Program-made: the position numbers and the translations under genes
Assembly: GCA_016199905.1 (NCBI GenBank)
Contig: JACQFU010000373.1
Coordinates: 1-11,094, forward strand
From: Candidatus Wallbacteria bacterium
GTDB taxonomy: Bacteria > Muiribacteriota > UBA6191 > JACPRK01
Length of the DNA stretch: 11,094 nucleotides
Reading direction: 5' to 3'
The notes under the pieces: model-generated
What the model was told of the DNA's origin: nothing
The model's database searches: none
Seen by the model: the letters and a program-made list of their open reading frames with translations, nothing else
Part shown: positions 1 through 7,011 of the stretch, piece by piece
How positions within the stretch are numbered: the first letter of the stretch is position 1
Layout: each line of letters starts with the position of its first letter

Positions 1-87
1 AGGTGCCACAACATGCCGAGCGGCGCCAGTCTTTTCGTCATCTCCGCACCACTACGGGAGATCCACGACTTTGCCGGAGCCCTGAGG

Positions 88-116
88 TTGACTCCCCTCT
101 CGACGGAGCCTATGCT
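88..116 (+). promoter_or_regulatory. Sigma70-like promoter directly upstream of selB
   Basis: TTGACT at 88-93 matches the -35 consensus at 5 of 6 bases. It is followed by exactly 17 bases and TATGCT at 111-116, which matches the -10 consensus at 4 of 6. Transcription would be expected to begin near 122-125, at or within about 3 bases of the selB ATG at 125. That predicts a leaderless or almost leaderless mRNA and fits the lack of a correctly spaced Shine-Dalgarno sequence. The boxes are seen; their activity is inferred. Confidence 0.5.
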
Positions 117-124
117 CTGCGCCG

Positions 125-2035
125 ATGAGCCTCATCCAGACGATAGGGACGGCCGGTCACATCGACCACGGCAAGACGACTCTGGTCCGGGCGCTGACCG
201 GCATCGACACCGATCGCCTTCCGGAAGAAAAGAAGCGCGGCATCAGCATCGAGCTGGGGTTCGCCCACTTCACCACGCCGGCGGGGCGGCGAATCGGCAT
301 CGTCGATGTGCCGGGTCACGAGAAGTTCATCAAGAACATGGTGGCCGGCGCCTGGGGCATCCGGGCCTACCTGCTCGTGATCGCCGCCGACGAGGGGATC
401 ATGCCCCAGACGCGCGAGCACCGCGACATCCTGGAATTGCTGGGCGTGACGCAGGGCGTCATAGCCCTGACGAAGGCCGACCTCGCCGATGCCGAAACCC
501 GCGCCGGAGTCCGCGCCGACGTCGGGAAGTGGCTGGCCGGGACGCCTTTCGAGGGCGCCCGCATCGTCGAAACGGCGGCCTCCGACCCCGACAGCGTGAG
601 CCGGTTGACGACCGCCCTGGACGAGCTGCTCGCCACGCTTCCCGACCCCGTCACCTCCGGACTCTTCCGCCTCCCCGTCGACCGCGTCTTTACTCTGAAG
701 GGCCACGGCACCGTCGTCACAGGCACCGTCGCTTCCGGCAAACTCTCGGCCGGCGCCGCTATCGAGATCCTGCCCGGGCAATCGACCTCGCGCGTCCGCA
801 GCCTCGAAGCCTTCGACCAACCGGTGGAGCAGGTGTTCGCCGGCCAGAGGGCTGCGCTCAACCTTCCCGACGTGACTCACGAGCAGATTGCCCGAGGCGA
901 CCTCTGCGTCGAGCCCGGCTACTTCCACCCCAGCTCGTTGCTGGACTGCCGGGTGCGGTTGCTCCGGGGCCTTCCGCGCAGCGCCTCGCCGCTGGCGACC
1001 GGCTCCCGCATCCGCCTCTACCTCGGCACACGCGAAGTCCTCGGCCGGATCCACTTGCTGGAAGGAAAGGAGTTGCTGGAAGGAGGCAGCGCCCTGGCCC
1101 AGCTTCGGCTCGAGTCGCCCGTCTCGGCGGCCCGAGGAGATCACTACCTGTTGCGTCTCTATGCGCCCATGGTCACCATCGGCGGCGGGCAGGTGCTCGA
1201 CCCGTGCCCACAGAAACACCGCAAGGCAGCTCCTGCGGCCGATCGTTTGCAGAAGATGGAGCGCGCCACTCCGCAGGAACTGGTCGTGCATGCCCTGGAC
1301 AGGAGCGATACGGCGTTCTATACCCCGCAATCGCTCTCGTCGGCTCTGGCGCTGCCGGTCGACGAGGTGCTGCGGGCGCTCGAAGCGGCCGCGGCCGGCA
1401 CCGTGGAACGCGCGGGCGAGCATTACTTCTCCGGGGCTCGTATCGAACGCGAGTGCCGCCGCCTCGTGGAGACCCTCGACCAGTTTCACTCAAAACATCC
1501 GCCAGCTCCTGGAATCGATCGCATCCAACTCCACAAAGCGGCGTTCTCCGTCTTGAACGAAGAGTCTTTCGACCGGCTGCTGCTCCACGCCTTGTCGGGC
1601 GGCAGGGTGGAGGTCGAGCAGAACCTGGTCCGGCGCGCCGGTTGGCGCCCCCGGGCCGGCAACAAGCTCGAAGCGGCCGTGGCCCGGGCCGAGAAGATGC
1701 TGGCCGAGGCCCCCGAGCTGTTCCTGAACCTGCGGACCTTCGAGACGGAGATGCGTCTGATGCGTCATGAGTTTCAAGAGCTGGTGAAGTTTCTGGCGGT
1801 CTCGGGCCGGGCCGTGAGGGTGAGCCCGGACCTGATGCTCTCCGTGGCGAACTTCGAACGTCTGCTGAAGAAGGCGATGGGCGCGCTCGCCGGGCGCGGC
1901 AAGGCGAGCACCCCCGAGCTGAAGGACGCCACCGGCCTGACGCGCAAGTACCTGATCCCGTTCCTGGAGCACCTGGACCAGACGGGCGTCACGGCCCGCA
2001 GCGGCAACGACCGCGTGCTGCGCGGGAAAAGGTAA
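125..2035 (+). CDS. selB: Selenocysteine-specific translation elongation factor SelB
   Basis: SelB is a GTPase that carries selenocysteyl-tRNA(Sec) to the ribosome at UGA codons marked by a SECIS hairpin in the mRNA. The 636-residue length is normal for the family (E. coli about 614). The GTPase motifs are intact: GHIDHGKT at residues 11-18, the RGISIELGF switch I at 38-46 (the form typical of SelB), DVPGH at 61-65 and TKAD at 116-119. Beta-barrel domains II and III follow to about residue 350. The C-terminal third reads as tandem winged helices and ends with the family's usual last domain (TGLTRKYLIPFLEHLD, then GVT). The ATG at 125 was chosen because the GTPase core begins immediately after it and an in-frame stop lies upstream at about 92. 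GGAG at 105-108 is too far away to serve as its ribosome site. No selA, selC or selenoprotein gene was found in the window; they may lie upstream or elsewhere. Confidence 0.96.
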   Translation: MSLIQTIGTAGHIDHGKTTLVRALTGIDTDRLPEEKKRGISIELGFAHFTTPAGRRIGIVDVPGHEKFIKNMVAGAWGIRAYLLVIAADEGIMPQTREHRDILELLGVTQGVIALTKADLADAETRAGVRADVGKWLAGTPFEGARIVETAASDPDSVSRLTTALDELLATLPDPVTSGLFRLPVDRVFTLKGHGTVVTGTVASGKLSAGAAIEILPGQSTSRVRSLEAFDQPVEQVFAGQRAALNLPDVTHEQIARGDLCVEPGYFHPSSLLDCRVRLLRGLPRSASPLATGSRIRLYLGTREVLGRIHLLEGKELLEGGSALAQLRLESPVSAARGDHYLLRLYAPMVTIGGGQVLDPCPQKHRKAAPAADRLQKMERATPQELVVHALDRSDTAFYTPQSLSSALALPVDEVLRALEAAAAGTVERAGEHYFSGARIERECRRLVETLDQFHSKHPPAPGIDRIQLHKAAFSVLNEESFDRLLLHALSGGRVEVEQNLVRRAGWRPRAGNKLEAAVARAEKMLAEAPELFLNLRTFETEMRLMRHEFQELVKFLAVSGRAVRVSPDLMLSVANFERLLKKAMGALAGRGKASTPELKDATGLTRKYLIPFLEHLDQTGVTARSGNDRVLRGKR

Positions 2036-2238
2036 GCCGGTGGTTGGTACTCAGTAGACCCATCGAGGGCTTTGCCCTCGAGCTTCCACCAGGGGACAGG
2101 GTCCCCTGGCCCCCCGTTGTCAGAGAGACGCTTGCATGTCCTCGTGGCATCGAGTGCGAGCGGGAGTCGTCCATCAAAAAGGGGGCCCAAGGGGGCTAGC
2201 CCTCTTGGTAGGGTGTGGGGCGAAACTCCACCTTCAAC
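2036..2238. repeat. Intergenic array of five hairpins, probable dispersed structured repeat
   Basis: Five stem-loops follow one another in the selB to DUF2723 spacer. H1 (2063-2081) has arms TCGAGGGC/GCCCTCGA and loop TTT. H2 (2089-2109) has arms CCAGGGGAC/GTCCCCTGG and loop AGG. H3 (2129-2162) has arms CGCTTGCA/TGCGAGCG with one G-T pair and an inner CTCG/CGAG stem. H4 (2187-2208) has arms CCAAGGGGGC/GCCCTCTTGG with one G-T pair. H5 (2215-2231) has arms GTGGGG/CTCCAC with loop CGAAA. None is followed by a clear T-run, so a standard terminator array is unlikely. GC-rich double hairpins of this kind recur as intergenic repeats in several high-GC bacteria, from general recollection. TTGGTA occurs near both ends (2044-2049 and 2205-2210) and may be chance. 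A structured RNA is the main alternative. Confidence 0.55.
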
Positions 2239-4236
2239 ATGCCTCCTCCCCCCTCCAAACTCCGCCTCGCCAAACCCGCTTCTACTGCCGCGCCGCCGCT
2301 GGAGGCGCGCGACTTCGCGATCGCCGCCGGGCTGGGGCTGGCGGCGCTCGCGATCTATCTGCTCACGGTCTGCCGCACGATCTACTGGGGCGATTCGTCG
2401 GAGTTCGCCGTCGTCTGCCCGATGCTCGATATCACGCACCCGACGGGCTATCCGTTCTTCACGCTCCTGGGGAAGCTGTTCACGCTGCTCCCCATCGGCA
2501 CCATCGCGTTCCGCGTCAATTTGCTGGGGACGGTGCCGGCGGCGGTTTGCGTGGGCCTACTCTTCCTGGTGGCGCGGCAGGCGGGGTTGACGGCCGGATC
2601 CGCGGCGTTCGGGGCCGGTCTGATGGCGGTTTCGAAGGAGTTGTGGGACCAGGGGACGGCCTGCGAGGTCTATTCTCTGCACGCTGCGCTGACGGCGGCC
2701 TGTCTGCTGGCGGCGCTCACGTTCTGGAAGGGCCCGTCGGCGCGACGGCTGGCCATGACGGCGGGGATGTTGGGCCTGTCCTTCACGAACCACCTCACGA
2801 CCCTGTGGAACGTGCCGGCGCTGGCTTGGCTGGTGCTGTGCGACTGGCAGCCCTGGCGTAGCGGCGGCGCCTGGCAGCCCTCGCGGCGGGAGCTCGCGCG
2901 CGCGGCGGCGGCGTTCGGCGCAATGCTCCTGCTCTACGCCTACGTGCCGATCCGAGCCTCGCAGGGCGTGCTGTTCAACCACGGCGAGCCCGGCACCGTG
3001 GGCAGCTTCCTCTATCACCTGACGGGCAGACAGTTCCAGTACCGCATGTTCACCGACCCGGAGGCTGGCATCGCCAAAGAGGTGGGGGAGTTCTGGGAGC
3101 GGTTCCAGTTGCAGTTCACGCCGTGGCTCTTGCCGCTGGTGGCGATCGGAGCCGTCGCGCTGGCGATGCGCAGCCGTTCACTGGCCATCGCGATGGCGCT
3201 GCTGGTGGCGGTGAACCTGGTGTTCGACCTGAACTATCACATCCCCGACAAGGACGGGTACTTCCTGGGGGTCTACCTCGCGTGTGCGCTCTGCGCCGCG
3301 GAAGGACTGGCGGCGCTGGCAACCATGGCGGGTCGCGGGCGGCCTCCGGGTCAGCGGGCCGTGGCGACCGCGGTGGCCGGTCTGCTGCTGCTGGCGGCAC
3401 CGGCCGTCGTCAATCGCCCGCTGGTCGACAAGAGCAGCAATCGCTCGCTGCCGGAGTTCACGGAGGAACTGTTCAAACGTCTTCCGCCCGGCGGGCTCCT
3501 GATGGTGGACGATCAGTTCCTCATCTGGTCGGCGGCTTACGTGCAGTTGTTGGAGAGGCGGTACGTCGACCGGATGGTCGTGAACGACTACCTCCTGTGC
3601 TTGCCCTGGTACGTCCACCACCTGCGGCGGCGCTACCCACAGCTCGTGCTGCCGTCCTCGGTCGACGAGCTGGTCGGGGAGCGAGGCGCCGAAGTCGCCA
3701 AGGCCAAGGGCTGGAAGATCGGCGACATCAGCCAGCGGTACATCGAGCGCATCGCCCGGGCGATCGTCGAAGCGAACCTGAAGCAGCGGCGCGTCTTCTG
3801 GAACTGGCATGACTCCGAAGAGCGAAAAGAGTGGAAGGGGTTGCCTGTGACCAACCGCGGCCTCTTCTACGAGGTGCTGAAAGCCGCCCCGGCCACTCAG
3901 GAGCCGTGGTCCATCGACTACCCGGACCCGGCGAATTACCACAAGACCGAGCTGGTCGACGCGCACCACCGTCACGTGGCCGACACCTTCTCCGTCGCGT
4001 GCAACCGCGCGGGGATCGCGCTCATCGCCGCCGGCCGCTATGCGGAGGCCGAAGCGGCCTTCAACCGATCGCTGGAGTACAACCGGGACTATCCCCAGGT
4101 GCATTTGAACATGGGAGTGCTCTTCCACACGTACGCACCCAACCGCGCCAAGCGCGACGAGCACTGGAAGAAGTTCCTCGAACTGGCGCCGAACGACCCG
4201 CAGGCGGCAACGGTGAAGAAGGAAATCGGGGGATGA
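2239..4236 (+). CDS. DUF2723 (TMEM260-type) multipass membrane protein with C-terminal TPR, probable glycosyltransferase
   Basis: This is an integral membrane protein of 665 residues. The N-terminal half has many hydrophobic segments, the first at about 26-44. The first loop carries WGDSSEF at 50-56 and HPTGYPFF from 67, the signature region of DUF2723. That family belongs to the GT-C-like membrane proteins and includes human TMEM260, a protein O-mannosyltransferase. D52 and E55 sit where GT-C enzymes usually place catalytic or metal-binding acids. Further on, NYHIPDKDGYFLG also fits the family. The C-terminal part is soluble and ends in at least one TPR-like repeat at roughly 590-655. Transfer of sugar from a lipid-linked donor to an exported protein is an inference. 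A GTG at 2215 would add eight residues, but it lies inside the hairpin array, so the ATG at 2239 is preferred. Neither start has a convincing ribosome site. Confidence 0.85.
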   Translation: MPPPPSKLRLAKPASTAAPPLEARDFAIAAGLGLAALAIYLLTVCRTIYWGDSSEFAVVCPMLDITHPTGYPFFTLLGKLFTLLPIGTIAFRVNLLGTVPAAVCVGLLFLVARQAGLTAGSAAFGAGLMAVSKELWDQGTACEVYSLHAALTAACLLAALTFWKGPSARRLAMTAGMLGLSFTNHLTTLWNVPALAWLVLCDWQPWRSGGAWQPSRRELARAAAAFGAMLLLYAYVPIRASQGVLFNHGEPGTVGSFLYHLTGRQFQYRMFTDPEAGIAKEVGEFWERFQLQFTPWLLPLVAIGAVALAMRSRSLAIAMALLVAVNLVFDLNYHIPDKDGYFLGVYLACALCAAEGLAALATMAGRGRPPGQRAVATAVAGLLLLAAPAVVNRPLVDKSSNRSLPEFTEELFKRLPPGGLLMVDDQFLIWSAAYVQLLERRYVDRMVVNDYLLCLPWYVHHLRRRYPQLVLPSSVDELVGERGAEVAKAKGWKIGDISQRYIERIARAIVEANLKQRRVFWNWHDSEERKEWKGLPVTNRGLFYEVLKAAPATQEPWSIDYPDPANYHKTELVDAHHRHVADTFSVACNRAGIALIAAGRYAEAEAAFNRSLEYNRDYPQVHLNMGVLFHTYAPNRAKRDEHWKKFLELAPNDPQAATVKKEIGG

Positions 4237-4244
4237 ACGCAGAC

Positions 4245-4257
4245 GCTAGAACCTAGC
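4245..4257. promoter_or_regulatory. Perfect short inverted repeat upstream of the FHA-GAF gene (possible operator)
   Basis: GCTAG-AAC-CTAGC is a perfect 5-bp inverted repeat with a 3-base centre. It lies just after the DUF2723 stop codon and overlaps the expected -35 region of the TATAAT box at 4277. It could be an operator half-site pair or chance. It is too short and lacks a T-run, so it is not a terminator. Confidence 0.25.
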
Positions 4258-4276
4258 TTCCGGCCTCCAGCTTCTA

Positions 4277-4282
4277 TATAAT
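4277..4282 (+). promoter_or_regulatory. -10 box (TATAAT) of the FHA-GAF-SpoIIE gene
   Basis: A perfect TATAAT lies 24 bases before the ATG at 4307, in otherwise GC-rich DNA. The expected start site is near 4289, giving a leader of about 18 bases with no Shine-Dalgarno sequence. The hexamer 17 bases upstream (4254-4259, TAGCTT) is a poor -35 match, which hints at activator dependence. GCTTCCGGC occurs on both sides of the box, at 4256-4264 and 4285-4293, and could be a paired regulator site. Confidence 0.5.
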
Positions 4283-4306
4283 CGGCTTCCGGCTCCCATT
4301 TCGCAC

Positions 4307-6943
4307 ATGCCTGTTCTAGTGCTGCTCAACGAGGACCGGTCGACGCAGTTCTTCGAGCTGATCAAAGACCGCACGACTCTCGGCTCTCGGCCGGACAACG
4401 ATATCTCGGTCCCCATCAAGGGGGTCTCGCGCAAGCACGCCCAGATCCTCAAGCTTGGCGGGCGCTTCATCCTGGAGGATCTGGACAGCACCAACTTCGT
4501 CTTCGTCAACCAGCAGCAGGTCGACAAGTTCGCCCTGGTCGACAACACGTCCTTCTCGCTCGGAGACTACGCGTACTTCCTCTACCTGGAGCAGAAGGAC
4601 CAGGAGAAGATCGACCGCTTCCTCACCAGCCGGATGGGTGGCCTGGGCGACGGCGATCGAACGACGCGCATCTTCACCAAGGCGATGCCGAAGTCGGTCA
4701 AGGAATTGGAAGCGCTCATCGAGGTCGGAGCGCACATCAACTCCATGCTCGACCTCGACGCGGTGCTCAAGGAGATCATCGACAAGGTGCTCTCGATGAT
4801 GCGCGCCGAGCGGGGTTTCATCATGCTCACGGAGGGCGACAAGCTGGTCCCCGTCGTCGCCAAGAACATGGACGCCGACCTGCGCGACGCCGAGCGCCAT
4901 GCGTTCTCCCAGTCCTTCGCGCGCAAGGTGATCGAAAAGGCCGAGACCATCATCAGCACCAACGTCGCCGAGGACGAGCGTTACAAGAGCGAGAGCATCA
5001 TCTCCCAGAAGATCCTCTCCATCATGTGCGCCCCCCTCAAGGCTCAGGACAGGATCATCGGCTGTCTCTACGTCGACATCCGAGAGACCACCCGCTTCTT
5101 CAGCGAGAAGGACGCCGCCTTCTTTTCGGCCCTGGCCAACCAGGCTGCCATCGCCATCCAGAACGCCCGCCTCACGGAAAATCTAAAGAAGAACCAGATC
5201 TTCCTCGAGCAGACCAACGCGCAGTTGCAGCGAAGCCTGGAGAAACTGATCGAAACCAACCTGCGCCTCGACCGCAAGATCAACGAGCTGTCGGTGATGT
5301 TCGAGGTCTCCAAGTCGCTCAACATGGCCCAGGACATGGACGCGCTGCTGAAGTCGATCCTCAAGAGCACGCGCCAGGTGCTCTCGGCGGAGCGCGGGTC
5401 TCTGATGGTGATGAACGAGCAACTCGGCGGCCTGGTGGTGAAGCTGGTGGATGGGGTCGACAAGATCGCCGAGAACCGCACGGTGCTCAAGCTGGGCGAA
5501 GGCATCGCCGGCACCGTGGCCGAGACCGGCCAGGGGCGCATCGTCAACCGCGGCAGCCAGGACGACGCGTTCAAGTACGCGCTGAAGCGTGACAGCGACA
5601 TCCGCCAGATGATCTGCGTGCCGCTGGTCAGCGAGGGGCGCTGCATCGGCGTCATCAACCTCACCAACAACCGAGGAAACAAGAACTTCAGCCAGGACGA
5701 TCTCAACCTGCTCACCTCCATCGCCAACCTGGCCGCCGTGACGATGGAGAAGTTCCGCCTCTATCGTGACAAGGTGAACCAGGAGCGGCTGAACCTGGAG
5801 CTGGAAGACGCGCGCAAGGTGCAACAGCTGCTCTTGCCGCGGGCGATGCCCGAGTTCCCGCTCTTCGAGTTCGCGGCCAAGTACGCCCTGGCCAACCGCG
5901 TCGGCGGCGACTACTACGACTTCATCACCATCGACGAGAATCGGCTGGCCGTGGTGATCGCCGACGTGAGCGGCCACGACATCGCCAGCGCCCTGGTGAT
6001 GGCCATGGGACGCAACATGGTGCGGACCTTCTTCAGCCGCCACCAGTCGCCGGCGGAAGTGCTCTCCAAGACCAGCTTCTCCTTGAGGCAGGACACGCAG
6101 TCGCAGCGCTATATCACGATGTTCGTGGGCATCCTCGACGCCAAGGAGATGACGTTCACCTACTCCAACGCCGGCCACAATTACCCGCTCTATCTGGCCG
6201 CCGGCAGTGACGAGTATCGCCCCTTGTCCGTCGGCGGATTCCCGCTGGGACTGGTGGACGATTACACCTATCTCGAGGAGACCGTGAAGCTGTCGCCGCT
6301 GGATCTCCTCATCCTCTACACCGACGGCCTGATCGAGGCCCAGGCTCCCGGCGGCGAGATGTTCGAGTTGACCCGGGTGGAGGACCTGGTGCGCAACTAC
6401 CGCGACCGGCCGATGGAAGACCTGGCGGATCACCTGTACACCAGCGCCGTCGCCTTCGCCGAAACGGAGAAGTTGCAAGACGACTTCACCTTCCTGGCAA
6501 TCCGCACCAAGGCAGCCGACTCGGAGCTGCACGCGACTTTCGAGAGCAAGACGGCCGCGCTGCAGACCCAGGTGCGCCAGATATCCGCCTTCATTCAGCG
6601 ATGCGGTTTCTTCGAGCAAGAGCGCTACAACCTGGTGCTCGTGATCAAGGAAGCGCTGGCCAACGCCATCGAGCACGGCAATAAGAGCGACCCCGCCCGC
6701 CGGGTCCACGTCAGCGTCGTTCCCGACCACAAGCAGCTCACGATCCGCGTACGCGACGAGGGAGAGGGCTTCCCGGTCTCCGGCGTGATGGCCAAGCAGA
6801 AGAAGGACCCCTCCGGCAAACGCGGCAAGGGCCTGCTGCTGATCGAGGAGTACACGGACCGTGTCGAGTTCAACGATCGCGGCAACGAGATCCGCCTCGT
6901 CTTCACGAAACAGCCAAAAGGGCGCCCGTGCGCTCCCGCTTGA
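4307..6943 (+). CDS. FHA-GAF-GAF-SpoIIE phosphatase-HATPase regulator (RsbU/RsbW-type fusion)
   Basis: This 878-residue cytosolic regulator joins five modules. An FHA domain (about 1-100) keeps the phosphothreonine-binding residues R28, S41, H44 and N63, but reads DSTNFV rather than the usual GSTNGT. Two GAF domains (about 133-283 and 327-482) are separated by a coiled coil. A linker with QQLLLPRAMP leads to a PP2C/SpoIIE phosphatase (about 515-735) with metal ligands in VGGDYYDF (532-539), DVSGHD (553-558), YTDG (around D673) and DDF (D725-D726). A C-terminal RsbW-like ATPase/kinase has the N box EALANAIEHGN (782-792), DEGEGF (817-822) and RGKG (839-842). Such proteins dephosphorylate and phosphorylate a STAS partner; the Pseudomonas HsbR/HsbA pair is a known case of both activities in one chain. 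The likely partner is encoded by the next gene, 68 bases downstream. All catalytic motifs look intact. The signals sensed by the GAF domains are unknown. Confidence 0.93.
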   Translation: MPVLVLLNEDRSTQFFELIKDRTTLGSRPDNDISVPIKGVSRKHAQILKLGGRFILEDLDSTNFVFVNQQQVDKFALVDNTSFSLGDYAYFLYLEQKDQEKIDRFLTSRMGGLGDGDRTTRIFTKAMPKSVKELEALIEVGAHINSMLDLDAVLKEIIDKVLSMMRAERGFIMLTEGDKLVPVVAKNMDADLRDAERHAFSQSFARKVIEKAETIISTNVAEDERYKSESIISQKILSIMCAPLKAQDRIIGCLYVDIRETTRFFSEKDAAFFSALANQAAIAIQNARLTENLKKNQIFLEQTNAQLQRSLEKLIETNLRLDRKINELSVMFEVSKSLNMAQDMDALLKSILKSTRQVLSAERGSLMVMNEQLGGLVVKLVDGVDKIAENRTVLKLGEGIAGTVAETGQGRIVNRGSQDDAFKYALKRDSDIRQMICVPLVSEGRCIGVINLTNNRGNKNFSQDDLNLLTSIANLAAVTMEKFRLYRDKVNQERLNLELEDARKVQQLLLPRAMPEFPLFEFAAKYALANRVGGDYYDFITIDENRLAVVIADVSGHDIASALVMAMGRNMVRTFFSRHQSPAEVLSKTSFSLRQDTQSQRYITMFVGILDAKEMTFTYSNAGHNYPLYLAAGSDEYRPLSVGGFPLGLVDDYTYLEETVKLSPLDLLILYTDGLIEAQAPGGEMFELTRVEDLVRNYRDRPMEDLADHLYTSAVAFAETEKLQDDFTFLAIRTKAADSELHATFESKTAALQTQVRQISAFIQRCGFFEQERYNLVLVIKEALANAIEHGNKSDPARRVHVSVVPDHKQLTIRVRDEGEGFPVSGVMAKQKKDPSGKRGKGLLLIEEYTDRVEFNDRGNEIRLVFTKQPKGRPCAPA

Positions 6944-7011
6944 CATGCACGACAAGTTGCACGAAGTCATGAGACGCGACAGGGCCTTCGTTGTGGGCCG
7001 GCCGTGAGCCA

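Noticed and set aside
1..41. Minus-strand ATG at 41-39 open to the window edge, possible divergent gene
   Set aside because: Only 13 codons are visible, with no spaced ribosome site and no recognisable protein.
3..128. + strand frame ending in TGA that overlaps the selB ATG, possible end of selA
   Set aside because: The 41 residues do not resemble the SelA C-terminus, third positions are not G/C-biased, and a promoter lies inside the frame.
13..1770. 585-codon + strand frame overlapping selB
   Set aside because: The product is Arg/Pro-rich and out of frame with a clear SelB, a typical high-GC shadow.
6946..6964. TGCACGA direct repeat with 12-base period in the spacer before MBL-STAS
   Set aside because: Two 7-base copies, the second close to random expectation in a GC-rich spacer, with no promoter nearby.
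6940..6971. TTGACA overlapping the FHA-GAF stop codon, possible promoter for MBL-STAS
   Set aside because: There is no -10-like hexamer at 16-18 bases. The nearest candidates match at three bases or fewer, and read-through transcription is simpler.
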